The position numbers were made by a program, and so were the translations under genes. From NCBI RefSeq assembly GCF_000399665.1, contig NZ_KB976986.1:2811261-2875260 (forward strand): a stretch of DNA of 64,000 nucleotides, written 5' to 3'. This stretch comes from Acinetobacter calcoaceticus ANC 3811 (lineage in GTDB: Bacteria > Pseudomonadota > Gammaproteobacteria > Pseudomonadales > Moraxellaceae). A model generated the notes under the pieces. That model worked only from the letters and a program-made list of their open reading frames with translations. It was not told the origin of the DNA and did not search any database. Shown here in pieces: positions 22,258 through 31,458 of the stretch; the stretch's first letter is position 1, and every line of letters begins with the position of its first letter.

Positions 22258-22872
22258 GTGTTTGGCAAAACGCAACGCGGTGTATCTGAAAGACCTAATA
22301 AGCCTAAAAAACCCCTAATTCCCAAGTGGTTAGGGACACTTGTCGCTATTTTGGCGGTCTTATGTATCGCTGTAATGCTTATGCTTTGGAAACCTTGGCA
22401 ACCTGTTCCTGCAAAAAATCAGATTACTTCTGAACACTATCAAGAAGAAGACACAAATAAAGACTATCGTTTCTACGATCTATTACCCCAACAGCAAGTC
22501 ACACCTATTCCGGAACAAGCGATTCCTGAAAGCAAAAATCAAGGTACGGCCATGATTGTTGAGGCACCAAGTGCAGCTCAACCAGCAGCTTCAGAAAGTG
22601 CAGGAATTGATGACAATCAAGCAGCTGCAACTCCTCAGCAACCTACTTATATTTTACAGGTTCGCAGCTATAATGACCCAGATCAGGCTGATGCTCGCCG
22701 TGCAGAAATCATTTTAAATGGCTTATCTGCAGATGTAGTTAAGAATACTGAAAATGGAAAAATATGGTACCGTGTCATTTCAGGACCTTATGACTCCCAA
22801 GATGCTGCATTGGCTGCTCAACAGACCTTACAACATAGCGGCATTGATTCTATCGTGATCAAACGCAAGTAA
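22258..22872 (+). CDS. SPOR-domain membrane protein (FtsN-like)
   Basis: 204 residues starting at GTG 22258 with AGAGGAA nine bases upstream. Short basic cytoplasmic tail, one membrane helix (about 25-44, WLGTLVAILAVLCIAVMLML), a Gln/Ala/Pro-rich periplasmic linker, then a C-terminal SPOR domain (about 130-203, YILQVRSYNDPDQADARRAEI). SPOR domains bind denuded septal peptidoglycan, so it likely acts in division or wall remodelling. Its place just after argS is where many gammaproteobacteria carry ftsN or a relative, but the divisome core motif was not verified. Confidence 0.85.
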   Translation: MFGKTQRGVSERPNKPKKPLIPKWLGTLVAILAVLCIAVMLMLWKPWQPVPAKNQITSEHYQEEDTNKDYRFYDLLPQQQVTPIPEQAIPESKNQGTAMIVEAPSAAQPAASESAGIDDNQAAATPQQPTYILQVRSYNDPDQADARRAEIILNGLSADVVKNTENGKIWYRVISGPYDSQDAALAAQQTLQHSGIDSIVIKRK

Positions 22873-22883
22873 ACTGCAAATAA

Positions 22884-22909
22884 AAAAGGAACAAGTGATT
22901 GTTCCTTTT
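22884..22909 (+). terminator. Terminator after the SPOR gene
   Basis: AAAAGGAACAA-GTGA-TTGTTCCTTTT with a T-rich tail. The opposing GST gene stops at 22913, so it may serve both. Confidence 0.9.
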
Positions 22910-22912
22910 CTT

Positions 22913-23581
22913 TTATATATCAGCACAATTCCTTTCATTAGAACCCATTCCCTTTTGTTTCGCCTTCTGAAACGCGGGTCTTTGCTGAATACGATGTAAA
23001 AAAGCCTGAATATTAGGGTATTTCCCCTGCAAACGTGATTGCAAAGCTTCCAGTGGGAAACTCATCTGAATATCAGCAAACGAAAAATCACCTGCGAAAT
23101 ATTCATGCTCTGCCAAATAGTTTTCTAAAAAACTAATATGATCTTTCATACGTGGGCGAACAAAATTTGCCTTCACCCCTTCCGTGATTTTTTTTGCTAC
23201 TGGTTGAATTAACCATGGTACATGCTTGTTTACACTATTCATGACCAAAGTCATGACTAATAGTGGCATAAGTGAGCCTTCAGCATAGTGCATCCAGTAA
23301 ATATACTGCTGTAAATCTTGGGGCTGTGTAGGTTTAAATTGCTGCTTCTGATCGTAACGCTGTTGTAGATACTCCAAGATCACAGCCGACTCTGCGATGA
23401 CTTGGTCATCATCTGTCAAAATTGGAGCTTTACCTAAAGGGTGAATACATTTCAATGTTTCTGGAGCGGAATAGTTAGGTAAGCGTTGATAATAATGAAT
23501 ATCATAATCTAAGCCTAATTCTTCTAAAGCCCATAAAATTCGAAACGATCGCGAACATTCCAGGTGGTGTACACTAATCAT
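22913..23581 (-). CDS. Glutathione S-transferase family protein
   Basis: 222 residues from the ATG at 23579-23581 (MISVHHLECSRSFRILWALEE); the frame extends upstream through a terminator hairpin, so the longer start is rejected. N-terminal thioredoxin-like domain with the cis-Pro and Glu-Ser GSH-binding motifs (GKAPILTDDDQVIAESAVILEYL), then the helical C-terminal domain. It is of the bacterial/fungal URE2-like theta group; the substrate is unknown. Cytoplasmic. Confidence 0.88.
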   Translation of the reverse strand: MISVHHLECSRSFRILWALEELGLDYDIHYYQRLPNYSAPETLKCIHPLGKAPILTDDDQVIAESAVILEYLQQRYDQKQQFKPTQPQDLQQYIYWMHYAEGSLMPLLVMTLVMNSVNKHVPWLIQPVAKKITEGVKANFVRPRMKDHISFLENYLAEHEYFAGDFSFADIQMSFPLEALQSRLQGKYPNIQAFLHRIQQRPAFQKAKQKGMGSNERNCADI

Positions 23582-23615
23582 GTTATTGCCTGCTTTTATT
23601 TTTCTTTTTACATAA

Positions 23616-23641
23616 AAAACAGCATGTGAACATGCTGTTTT
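23616..23641 (-). terminator. Terminator after the OsmC gene
   Basis: AAAACAGCATG-TGAA-CATGCTGTTTT, followed on the minus strand by T's; between the OsmC stop and the GST start. Confidence 0.88.
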
Positions 23642-23693
23642 ATTCCATTTGTGGGATGGATATAAAATCATCCACCTCAACAAAATAGCATTT

Positions 23694-24101
23694 TTAAACT
23701 GTAACAAGCACAGTATGAATGTCTAAACTACGTAACAAAGTTTTAGTGACTGGCGTTTTACCACATACCGTTAAGATTTTTTGCTGAAGTTCTTCATCTG
23801 GCAAGTCTTTAAAAACAATACGACGTTCTATATGTTCTTCATGCTCTCTATTAGTATGAAAATCAATTTCAACCGAGAACTCACCCAAATCATAATCTTT
23901 ATGCTTTGCATACATTCTTAAAGTAATGAGCGTACACGCGGCTAAACTTCCAGTAAGTAAATCATAAGGTGCTGGGCCTTGATCTTGCCCTTCAAGCTTT
24001 TCAGGCTCATCACAAAAATATTGATGGCGACCACTGGTGATTTCGCCCTTCCATTGCTCAGCAAGAGGCTTTGCTTTACTACTTGCGATTACTGCTGTCA
24101 T
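23694..24101 (-). CDS. OsmC/Ohr-family peroxide reductase
   Basis: 135 residues. It has the two redox cysteines of the family: Cys56 in GSLAACTLITLRMYA and Cys113 in ILTVCGKTPVTKTL. OsmC/Ohr proteins reduce organic hydroperoxides with lipoyl or other thiols. Its ATG overlaps the pirin stop codon by 4 nt, so the two are translationally coupled. Confidence 0.88.
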   Translation of the reverse strand: MTAVIASSKAKPLAEQWKGEITSGRHQYFCDEPEKLEGQDQGPAPYDLLTGSLAACTLITLRMYAKHKDYDLGEFSVEIDFHTNREHEEHIERRIVFKDLPDEELQQKILTVCGKTPVTKTLLRSLDIHTVLVTV

Positions 24102-25045
24102 TTTGATGCTCTCATTTGATCTGGAAGAACAGGGGCTTCTAAACGTGCACCCACATAATCTGGAATTTCACCAAAACGCGCATCATGGTTAATCCATTGC
24201 TCACGCGCTTCTTTTAAATCATCCATAGTACGTGCAACAAAATTCCACCAGAGTAAAATTGGCGTTTCAAAAGGTTCACCGCCAATCAAAAGAATACGAT
24301 TGCCTTTTTTTACTTCAATCTCAATTTCACTCAGTCCAGTATCTAATACAACCATGTTGTCAGCAGTTAACTCATGACCATTCACATGGGCACTACCCTC
24401 TAATGCCATAAAACCATATTCATAATTAGGATTTAATGGAATACGAGTTTTAGTATCTTCGATAGCAATTAAGTCGACGCCAACTAATGGTGTATGTACC
24501 ACTACTGGAGAAGTAGTTGCCAAATATTCACCCACAAGAACAGTAAATTCTAGACCATCTTTTTCAACAACAGGTAACTCTGGGTAATGTTCAAATTTCG
24601 GATCCATATTGCGCTTATGATCTGGCAAAGCAATCCAGAGCTGCGCAGCGTGCATTTGAGTTTCTGTGTCAGGTGCAACTTCTGTATGTGAAATGCCATG
24701 ACCTGCCGTCATTAAATTAACTTGCTTAGGACGAATCAGTTGTTTTGAACCTAAGCTATCAGTATGCATCATGGTTCCTTCAATCATCCAAGTGAAGGTT
24801 TGCAAACCAATATGAGGATGAGGGCCAACATCTAAACCATCACCCGCTGGAAAAGACACTGGACCTGCATGATCTAAGAAACACCACGCACCAATCATTC
24901 GCTTTTGTCGGCTAGGTAAAGCCCGCTTAATGACTGTCCCTTGTCCAATTTCAGCAGAGCGAATTGGAAATTCCTGAAGAAACTGATTGGCAAATTTCTC
25001 ACAATCCTTTGAATCAGAAATATCGTAATCATTATTATTGCTCAT
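24098..25045 (-). CDS. Pirin-family protein
   Basis: 315 residues. Bicupin pirin with the metal ligands His76 and His78 (VGPHPHIGL), His120 and Glu122 (GHGISHTE). The C-terminal cupin has the typical FVARTMDDLKEAREQW end. Bacterial pirins are quercetinase-like dioxygenases or redox-linked regulators; a precise job is not known here. It is first in a two-gene unit with osmC, which suggests oxidative-stress use. Confidence 0.9.
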   Translation of the reverse strand: MSNNNDYDISDSKDCEKFANQFLQEFPIRSAEIGQGTVIKRALPSRQKRMIGAWCFLDHAGPVSFPAGDGLDVGPHPHIGLQTFTWMIEGTMMHTDSLGSKQLIRPKQVNLMTAGHGISHTEVAPDTETQMHAAQLWIALPDHKRNMDPKFEHYPELPVVEKDGLEFTVLVGEYLATTSPVVVHTPLVGVDLIAIEDTKTRIPLNPNYEYGFMALEGSAHVNGHELTADNMVVLDTGLSEIEIEVKKGNRILLIGGEPFETPILLWWNFVARTMDDLKEAREQWINHDARFGEIPDYVGARLEAPVLPDQMRASK

Positions 25046-25203
25046 GATATTACTCTCTTTTACCTATGCTTTTGCAATGAGTTGTTTTAGTGATCTTAAC
25101 AATACACTCATTATTCAATATAGTCTTTTAGTAATACACAGGGTGTTATGAATGAGACAATAATTTTTTAATTATAGAAAAATCAAGGCTGCATGAAAAA
25201 TAC

Positions 25204-25509
25204 TTAAGCAGATTGATCTTTCACGAGCTGTTTTAAATTTTTCATGAATTGTCCAAATTGTGGGAAAAATTCTTGAAATAGAGGATGATCTCGATTTTCC
25301 AACATAACCTCGCTAAAAAGCTTTAGCCCAACTCCAAAAGATTTTGTAGTTTCATCATCAAAAAAATCTGCTTTTTTTAAGCGCTCGACAATTTCAAAGA
25401 TATCGTCATGATTTCCCGTATAGAACTCAAGACGTTCCGTATAGGTAGAGGCTTCTCCTTTCGCATTTTTTAGATGTTGTACAGTGACATGATATTGATG
25501 TTGTTTCAT
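25204..25509 (-). CDS. Small protein resembling DUF3861
   Basis: 101 residues, no signal peptide or membrane helix. Begins MKQHQYHVTVQHLKNAKGEAS and contains an ELKL/FFPQFGQFMKNLK-type C-terminal helix; I place it in DUF3861 with moderate confidence. It follows the Fur-like gene by 21 bp in the same direction, so it is likely the last gene of a padR/fur-like operon. Function unknown. Confidence 0.6.
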   Translation of the reverse strand: MKQHQYHVTVQHLKNAKGEASTYTERLEFYTGNHDDIFEIVERLKKADFFDDETTKSFGVGLKLFSEVMLENRDHPLFQEFFPQFGQFMKNLKQLVKDQSA

Positions 25510-25530
25510 ATATAAATTCTCTATTTAAAA

Positions 25531-25920
25531 TTAATGACTTTGAATAATTTCAACCTGTTTAAGGTCGACTTGAAACTCTGTAAACACTGACTGTAAAGAC
25601 GCTAAAAATTCCTCTTGTTTAGCGGCCGTTAAATCTGTACAGCGAATTTGCAATAATTGATTATTCTCGACTGTTGGCAGATTAAATTTAGCTTCGTCCC
25701 GTTGCGGCTGCCGATTTGAAATTAAACCTGCTTCTACTAAGTCATTCACCACCCGATAAACTGTGGCTAAACTTAATTTCTGTTTTTGTGCATATAACTT
25801 TTGGTAAATCTGTTTGACGGTCAGATCTTCTGTTTGTTGCTGAATTAAAGACAAAACAGCAAGTCTTGGATGAGTGACTTTTAGGCCCGCTTCTTTGATT
25901 TTATGCTGTAGCTCCAACAT
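25531..25920 (-). CDS. Degenerate Fur-family regulator
   Basis: 129 residues from the ATG at 25918-25920 with GGGGAAG just upstream; a longer frame runs back into the PadR gene and is rejected. The winged helix is clear (GLKVTHPRLAVLSLIQQQ, LSLATVYRVVNDLVEAGLI). The C-terminal half lacks the His-His-x-His regulatory site and the CxxC pair of Fur and Zur; only one Cys remains (LLQIRCTDLT). It may have lost metal sensing. It lies 13 bp behind the padR gene. Confidence 0.8.
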   Translation of the reverse strand: MLELQHKIKEAGLKVTHPRLAVLSLIQQQTEDLTVKQIYQKLYAQKQKLSLATVYRVVNDLVEAGLISNRQPQRDEAKFNLPTVENNQLLQIRCTDLTAAKQEEFLASLQSVFTEFQVDLKQVEIIQSH

Positions 25921-25933
25921 TCCACTTCCCCAC

Positions 25934-26449
25934 TTATAATCGTCCAATCGCAACCGCAGCTTGATCAATTTTTTCAGCAATTTGATAAATCTGCTCTTGC
26001 TGTAAACCTGCCGAGTTCAATTTCAAACGTAAGGCAGTTTTTAAGTTTTCCATTGCACGGTGAATTTCGATTAATTCATCATTACTGTGGATTTCCCGCC
26101 TTAAGCGTAATTTTTCTAATAACTCTGTTAACTTGTCTTGTTGCTCAGTTAAGTAAGCTTCACCGATTTCAGTGATCTGATATTGCTTACGCTCTACATC
26201 TAGCAAATTAATCAAATTCATTTCTTCAAGACTGGTTAACGTTGGATAAATTGTTCCAGCACTCGGCGTATAGCCATCACCCACCAAGTCACTTATTTCT
26301 TTAATAATTTCATAACCATGCTTAGGACTTTTCTGAATGAGATGAAGTACTAAAAGTTTCATACGACCTGCTTCAAAAAGTCTTCCACGGCGCCCTGAAC
26401 GGTGATGCTCGTTGTGTTCAGCATGATGATGTTCTGATTGTTGTTTCAT
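25934..26449 (-). CDS. PadR-family regulator with His-rich tail (YqjI-like)
   Basis: 171 residues. An N-terminal His-rich stretch (EHHHAEHNEHHRSGRRGR, residues 6-23) precedes a PadR winged helix (MKLLVLHLIQKSPKHGYEIIKEIS, SAGTIYPTLTSLEEMNLI) and a C-terminal helical dimer region. The layout copies E. coli YqjI, a nickel/iron-responsive repressor of a ferric reductase. Here the next gene is a Fur-like protein instead of YqjH. The AAGATAT dyad upstream is a plausible self-operator. Confidence 0.83.
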   Translation of the reverse strand: MKQQSEHHHAEHNEHHRSGRRGRLFEAGRMKLLVLHLIQKSPKHGYEIIKEISDLVGDGYTPSAGTIYPTLTSLEEMNLINLLDVERKQYQITEIGEAYLTEQQDKLTELLEKLRLRREIHSNDELIEIHRAMENLKTALRLKLNSAGLQQEQIYQIAEKIDQAAVAIGRL

Positions 26450-26485
26450 CTTTTAAAACCTAAAAATGATCAATTTATAATTATT

Positions 26486-26507
26486 AAGATATATCTTAGT
26501 ATATCTT
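26486..26507. promoter_or_regulatory. Candidate PadR operator
   Basis: AAGATAT (26486-26492) and ATATCTT (26501-26507) form a dyad with an 8-bp centre. A second ATATCTT inside (26491-26497) makes AAGATATATCTT a perfect 12-bp palindrome. Three half sites in 22 bp just upstream of padR fit self-repression, as known for YqjI-type regulators. Binding is inferred. Confidence 0.55.
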
Positions 26508-26593
26508 TTATCAAGTATAAGTAATAAAAATAGATTTATCACCCTGATAATTATTAAAATTAATTTCCATCTTTAAAAGTTAAGTAATAAAAA

Positions 26594-26611
26594 AGAGTGC
26601 TTAAGCACTCT
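26594..26611 (-). terminator. Terminator downstream of the DinB gene
   Basis: AGAGTGC-TTAA-GCACTCT followed on the minus strand by T6. It lies 140 bp past the stop codon, giving a long 3' untranslated region. Confidence 0.8.
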
Positions 26612-26751
26612 ATCTACTAACAATACTCAACAAATATATTTATAAAACAACCAAATTATTTCGAATGCCACCTTTGTTCTTTTTCAGTATCCTGATAAGC
26701 CTATGACTATCTGAAAAATAATAATTTTAAATTCAGATATCAACCATTATG

Positions 26752-27261
26752 TTAAATGTGATGATTTTCTTCGATTAGCATATATACCAAATCAAGCTCA
26801 GGACAATCATATCCCATTGAGGTTAGGGCTACGGTGACTTGTCCTCTGTGATGAGTTCCATGATTAAAAACATGTAATAGTGTTTCAGCATATGGCAGGC
26901 TCATCTCTTTACCAGTAGATGTTTTGTACTGTAGATCATATTTAAATTTTTCAATATCAACACATTTTAAAAAACTTATCCAATTACTAGCCTTATCTTC
27001 TAACTGAAATATCAACTTGTCTTTATCATTCTCTATGATGGTATTTAGCTTTAATATCGGTGAAGGTTTACCTAAAAAACGAGGAAACCAAAGATAGTGT
27101 TCACCAACAAGTAAATGATTTAAAGTTCCGGCGATACTTTTGAAATAAAGTCCGCATTCAGCATTGAAGTCGTCATTAGAAACATTCCTCAAAACCTGAT
27201 TTAATTTTTGAGTAGACCAAACGTTGTATCGAGCTAATAATTCAAAAGTATTTAAATCCAT
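26752..27261 (-). CDS. DinB/YfiT-type four-helix protein
   Basis: 169 residues from the ATG at 27259-27261 (MDLNTFELLARYNVWS); a Met 13 codons upstream is possible but less family-like. The DinB metal triad is visible: His in NHLLVGEHYLW and two His in HVFNHGTHHRGQV. DinB-like proteins are metal-dependent enzymes that often use low-molecular-weight thiols or are stress-induced; the substrate is unknown. Monocistronic. Confidence 0.82.
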   Translation of the reverse strand: MDLNTFELLARYNVWSTQKLNQVLRNVSNDDFNAECGLYFKSIAGTLNHLLVGEHYLWFPRFLGKPSPILKLNTIIENDKDKLIFQLEDKASNWISFLKCVDIEKFKYDLQYKTSTGKEMSLPYAETLLHVFNHGTHHRGQVTVALTSMGYDCPELDLVYMLIEENHHI

Positions 27262-27588
27262 TAATAAAGAACCTGTTATTAATTTGCCTAAAATTAACAT
27301 AACACGGCTTATATGAAATTAAGTTAAAGCCTTTAGTAAAAATCAAATATTTAAAACTTTCACTTCATTGTAAAACAGCAAAAAGCCGACTTTTCTAAGT
27401 CGGCTTTTTATTAATTCATTCTAGAAACTTTTCTACCGCGAGCATTTTGCACTTTACTTAAAACAATGCTTTAAGTTCGTTCATGGCATAAATTTAGCTA
27501 AAAGCTACTGCTTTTAGAGAAACCTCTGCCGCGAGCATAGCTCTTGGCGTAAAATCGGCCAAATGCATTGCATTTTGAAACTCCGATT
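27262..27588. other. 327-bp region with guaA terminator and imperfect repeats
   Basis: Includes the guaA-side terminator at 27380-27409 and, between it and guaA, two imperfect copies of a motif containing CCGCGAGCAT (27438-27447 and 27529-27538), plus a perfect hairpin CTAAAAGC/GCTTTTAG (27498-27517). No protein is supported. Confidence 0.5.
27380..27409. terminator. Symmetric terminator between dinB and guaA
   Basis: AAAAAGCCGACTT-TTCT-AAGTCGGCTTTTT, 13-bp stem. Most likely ends guaA transcripts (180 bp past the stop codon). Confidence 0.85.
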
Positions 27589-29157
27589 CTACTCCCACTC
27601 AATCGTTGCTGGTGGTTTAGATGACACGTCATATACAACACGTGATACATCTTTAATTTCGTTCATAATACGAGTTGAGATTTTATCAACCAATTCGTAT
27701 GGTAAATGTGCAAAACGAGCTGTCATAAAGTCAACTGTTTCAACTGCACGAAGTGCGATCACCCACGCATAGCGACGACCATCACCTACTACCCCAACTG
27801 ACTTAACAGGTTGGAATACAGCAAATGCTTGAGCTGTTTTGTCATACCAACCACTGTCGCGAAGCTCTTGCATAAAGATGTCATCAGCAAGACGAAGAAT
27901 ATCTGCATATTCTTTTTTCACTTCACCCAAAATACGAACACCTAAACCAGGGCCCGGGAATGGATGACGGTAAATCATGCTGTGTGGCAAGCCAAGCGTT
28001 GTACCTAATTTGCGTACTTCATCTTTAAACAAGTCACGTAAAGGCTCAACCAATTCAAATTCTAAATCGTCTGGTAAACCACCCACATTGTGGTGAGATT
28101 TAATAACGTGCGCTTTACCTTGTTTGCTTGCAGCAGATTCGATCACGTCTGGGTAAATCGTACCTTGTGCCAAGAATTTCACGCCATCAAGTTTACGTGC
28201 TTCTTCGGCAAAAACTGCAATAAACTCACGACCAATGATTTTACGTTTTTTCTCTGGATCAACTTCACCAGCCAATGAAGTTAAGAAACGTTCTTCAGCA
28301 TCTGCACGAATTACACGGATACCCATGTTTTCAGCAAACATTTGCATCACTTGGTCACCTTCATTTAAACGAAGTAAACCGTTGTCAACAAATACGCATG
28401 TTAACTGGTCACCAATTGCTTTGTGCAAAAGTGCAGCAACTACAGATGAGTCAACACCACCAGAAAGACCTAAAAGAACTTTTTCATCACCAATTTGTTT
28501 ACGCAGCTGTTCTACACGTAAGTCGATGATGTGTTCAGGTGTCCAAAGACCACCACATCCACAAATTTTATGAACAAAATTTGCAATTAATTCTTCACCT
28601 TTTGCCGTATGCGTTACTTCTGGGTGGAATTGCACACCGTAGAAACGGCGTGTTTCGTCACTTACAGCAGCAACTGGACAACTTGGCGTGCTTGCAGTAA
28701 TGCTAAAACCTTCTGGAATCTGGCTCACTTTGTCGCCATGGCTCATCCAGACATGAAGTTGGTCTTCACGGTCTTGTAAGTTGCCAATCAGTTGGTCACG
28801 TTTAACGATATCAACTTCGGCATAACCAAACTCATGTACAGTACCCGGCTCAACTTTACCGCCTAACTGTTCAGACATGGTTTGCAAACCATAGCAAATA
28901 CCCAATACTGGAACACCCAACTCAAACACCACTTGCGGTGCACGTGGGCTGCCTTCTTCATGCACACTCTCAGGTCCACCTGACAAAATAATGCCATTTG
29001 GCTTAAAAGCGCGAACGTCTTCTTCAGACATATCAAAAGCATACATTTCAGAGTAAACACCGGCTTCACGTACACGACGTGCAATGAGCTGGCTATATTG
29101 AGAGCCGAAATCCAGAATCAGGATACGATCTTCAGTAATTTGAGTATTGGTAGTCAT
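27589..29157 (-). CDS. guaA: GMP synthase (glutamine-hydrolysing)
   Basis: 522 residues. N-terminal class I glutamine amidotransferase with catalytic Cys88 ([11 protein letters not shown]) and the His-Glu in [11 protein letters not shown]-pyrophosphatase domain has the PP-loop [12 protein letters not shown] (about 226-238). C-terminal dimer domain ends in the conserved PPATIEWE. It makes GMP from XMP in the cytoplasm. Single-gene unit here, without guaB beside it. Length and motifs are standard. Confidence 0.98.
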   Translation of the reverse strand: MTTNTQITEDRILILDFGSQYSQLIARRVREAGVYSEMYAFDMSEEDVRAFKPNGIILSGGPESVHEEGSPRAPQVVFELGVPVLGICYGLQTMSEQLGGKVEPGTVHEFGYAEVDIVKRDQLIGNLQDREDQLHVWMSHGDKVSQIPEGFSITASTPSCPVAAVSDETRRFYGVQFHPEVTHTAKGEELIANFVHKICGCGGLWTPEHIIDLRVEQLRKQIGDEKVLLGLSGGVDSSVVAALLHKAIGDQLTCVFVDNGLLRLNEGDQVMQMFAENMGIRVIRADAEERFLTSLAGEVDPEKKRKIIGREFIAVFAEEARKLDGVKFLAQGTIYPDVIESAASKQGKAHVIKSHHNVGGLPDDLEFELVEPLRDLFKDEVRKLGTTLGLPHSMIYRHPFPGPGLGVRILGEVKKEYADILRLADDIFMQELRDSGWYDKTAQAFAVFQPVKSVGVVGDGRRYAWVIALRAVETVDFMTARFAHLPYELVDKISTRIMNEIKDVSRVVYDVSSKPPATIEWE

Positions 29158-29530
29158 GACAAACCACTAAATGGCAAAAGAATTAAGCGCGCCATTTTAA
29201 CATTTTTCACGCTTCGGCGCACCGCAAATCATCATATATCTTATTTTTTTCATTTTTGAATCATTTCTATTGTTGAATTCTTTGACACAAATCAATATTT
29301 AACTATATTTATCAATCATCTGGATTAGTCTTAAAAACTTCACACGTATTGATAAATTCATCACATTCTATTCAACATCACCATGAATTTGATGTTAAGA
29401 TGAGCCGATAAAACAGGCATTACCATGGAAAGGTAAATACCATAAGCGATATTTGTCTGTGCTTAAACAATTATCCATTTTTATGGCTTGTTGCCCCCTA
29501 TCAAAATCAATAGAAATCCAAGGAACAACA
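29158..29530. other. 373-bp region between divergent guaA and DUF445 gene
   Basis: Contains the upstream region of guaA and a good plus-strand promoter at 29282-29309. No further gene is supported; an in-frame TTG at 29453 is too early to be the DUF445 start. Confidence 0.6.
29282..29309 (+). promoter_or_regulatory. Sigma-70 promoter upstream of the DUF445 gene
   Basis: TTGACA (29282-29287), 16 bp, TATATT (29304-29309): consensus -35 and near-consensus -10. It would give a leader of about 215 nt before the ATG at 29531. Confidence 0.65.
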
Positions 29531-30760
29531 ATGCTTCAAACTATGATTGCAGATTTCCAGCAACATTTTTGGTTGTATATCTCTATTCCTTTTATGAGTG
29601 GTTTAATTGGCTACATCACCAAGGTGATTGCCATTCAAATGATGTTTTCGCCACTTGAATTTAAAGGCATTAAACCATTTCTAGGTTGGCAAGGCATCGT
29701 GCCACGCAAAGCCGAGAAAATGGCAACAATTGCTGTTGAGCTCATGACAGCCAAACTCATTAAACCTGAAGAAATTTTTGCACGCCTAGATCCTAAACGT
29801 ATTGCCAAAGAAATAGAAAAACCACTGCTTGCGGCAGCTGAAGATATTACCCGTGATGTTGCGCAAGAATATCAGCCGGGGTTATGGGAAGGCATGCCAG
29901 AGTTTGCGCGTCAAAGACTCATTCGTCGTGTGCAATCAAAAGCGCCCGAGATTGTTGAACACATCATGAGTGAAGTACAACGTGATGTGAACCGATATTT
30001 TGATATTAAACATCTTGTTATCAGCAACTTACTCAAAGACAAACGCCTACTCAACAATATTTTTAAGCGAGTAGGAAAACAAGAATTTAAGTTTTTCAGT
30101 AATGTCGGATTTTTCTTCGGTTTCGGTATTGGTGTAATTCAGATGCTGTGCTGGATTGTCACGCAAGGTAAATACCCTTGGATGCTGCCAATGTTTGGCG
30201 GTTTTGTGGGTTTTTTCAGTGACTGGATTGCATTACAAATGATGTTTAGACCACTTTATCCTAAGAAAATATTAGGTTATACGTGGCAAGGTTTGTTTAT
30301 TAAACGTCAAAATGAAGTTGCAGCCGACTACGCAGCTTTAATTTCAAAACAACTTTTAACTTCACGACACATGATGGAAGAGTTATTTTCTGGTACACAT
30401 TCTGCGCGTGTTATTGATCTGGTTAACCGTCATGTTAAACAAGAAATTGATATGCAAGCAGGTGTTATTCGCCCATTAGTTGTATACGCAATTGGCGGAG
30501 AAAAATATCAAGATATGAAATCGCAAGTTGCTGAACGCATTCTGCAACGACTTCCAGAGACGATGAAATACGTAGAGTCTTATGCAGAAGATGCTATGAA
30601 CATTCGCAGTACCTTAATTGAACGTATGCAAAAATTAACACCATCTGAATTTGAAGGTATGTTACGTCCTGCGTTTAAAGAAGATGAGTGGGCACTCATT
30701 GCAGTAGGTGCAATACTTGGTTTTGTTGTTGGGGAATTACAAATTCAGTTCATGCTCTAA
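29531..30760 (+). CDS. DUF445-family membrane protein
   Basis: 409 residues from the ATG at 29531 with AAGGAAC just upstream. Membrane helices occur at the N-terminus (LYISIPFMSGLIGYITKVIAIQMMF), in the middle (VGFFFGFGIGVIQMLCWIV, FGGFVGFFSDWIALQMMF) and at the C-terminus (ALIAVGAILGFVVGELQI). The repeated GxxTxxIAIxMMF-type motif marks DUF445 (YheB-like). Function is unknown; it is a single gene with its own promoter and terminator. Confidence 0.85.
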   Translation: MLQTMIADFQQHFWLYISIPFMSGLIGYITKVIAIQMMFSPLEFKGIKPFLGWQGIVPRKAEKMATIAVELMTAKLIKPEEIFARLDPKRIAKEIEKPLLAAAEDITRDVAQEYQPGLWEGMPEFARQRLIRRVQSKAPEIVEHIMSEVQRDVNRYFDIKHLVISNLLKDKRLLNNIFKRVGKQEFKFFSNVGFFFGFGIGVIQMLCWIVTQGKYPWMLPMFGGFVGFFSDWIALQMMFRPLYPKKILGYTWQGLFIKRQNEVAADYAALISKQLLTSRHMMEELFSGTHSARVIDLVNRHVKQEIDMQAGVIRPLVVYAIGGEKYQDMKSQVAERILQRLPETMKYVESYAEDAMNIRSTLIERMQKLTPSEFEGMLRPAFKEDEWALIAVGAILGFVVGELQIQFML

Positions 30761-30780
30761 TTTTACAATCCTGGAAATAA

Positions 30781-30811
30781 AAAAACCGGATGAATTGATC
30801 ATCCGGTTTTT
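30781..30811. terminator. Bidirectional terminator, DUF445 / DoxX
   Basis: AAAAACCGGATGA-ATTGA-TCATCCGGTTTTT, 13-bp stem, between the two convergent genes. Confidence 0.93.
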
Positions 30812-30826
30812 ATTTTGTCTTGAATA

Positions 30827-31264
30827 TTATTTCTCGATTGCATGATCCAGACTAATACGTCCAGCGCCATGAAGCATCAGGAAGAATAAACCACCCGCCA
30901 TTGCAAGGTTTTTCATGAAATGGATGCCATTGTTATATTGTGCTGCCGCATCGGCACCACCTTGGTGGAATAAAAATGCAGTAAGAATACTAAAGATTCC
31001 AAGCCCAAAAGCTGCAAAGCGCGCTTGGAAACCAAATAACAAGGCTAAACCACCACCAAATTCAACCAAGATCACTAAAGGAAGAATTCCCGCTGGAACC
31101 CCCATTGCTTCCATATATCCAGCAGTTGCTGCATAACCAGTAATTTTCCCCCAACCCGCAACAAGGAAGATATAGGCGATAAGAAGACGCGCAACGAGGC
31201 TAATAAAACTATCTGCGCCTGATTGCGTTACGATATTTTTGACCACTACATTTGGATTAAACAT
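30827..31264 (-). CDS. DoxX-family membrane protein
   Basis: 145 residues from the ATG at 31262-31264 (MFNPNVVVKNIV) with AAGGTGGC upstream; an upstream Met is rejected. Four membrane helices with the DoxX signatures RLLIAYIFLVAGWGKI and ILVEFGGGLALLFGFQARFAA. Such proteins are quinone-linked or thiol-stress membrane proteins of unclear role. It is monocistronic. Confidence 0.87.
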   Translation of the reverse strand: MFNPNVVVKNIVTQSGADSFISLVARLLIAYIFLVAGWGKITGYAATAGYMEAMGVPAGILPLVILVEFGGGLALLFGFQARFAAFGLGIFSILTAFLFHQGGADAAAQYNNGIHFMKNLAMAGGLFFLMLHGAGRISLDHAIEK

Positions 31265-31458
31265 ATTGCCACCTTTATTTAAATACTTATTTATTGATGA
31301 GCTCATTCTAGGTTTAGGACATTGATAATTAAATAGTCAAAATCCATATATATCGTTGCATAAACGAGATGATCAATTTGTATTTTTTTGATGTTTTATA
31401 CTGACTTTATATAGGCTCACTGCTAGGATTTGAGCACGGTTTACCACTTGCTCTTATC

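Larger units (their letters stand above)
26450..26751. other. 302-bp intergenic region: padR promoter and DinB terminator
   Basis: It holds the padR upstream operator (26486-26507) and a terminator hairpin (26594-26611). Nothing coding is supported. Confidence 0.6.

Noticed and set aside
25921..25980. Longer N-terminus of the Fur-like protein
   Set aside because: It would overlap the end of the PadR gene, and the ATG at 25918-25920 has a good ribosome site and matches where the family begins.
27410..27588. CRISPR-like or tRNA-like structure after guaA
   Set aside because: Only two imperfect copies, no regular spacing and no cloverleaf.
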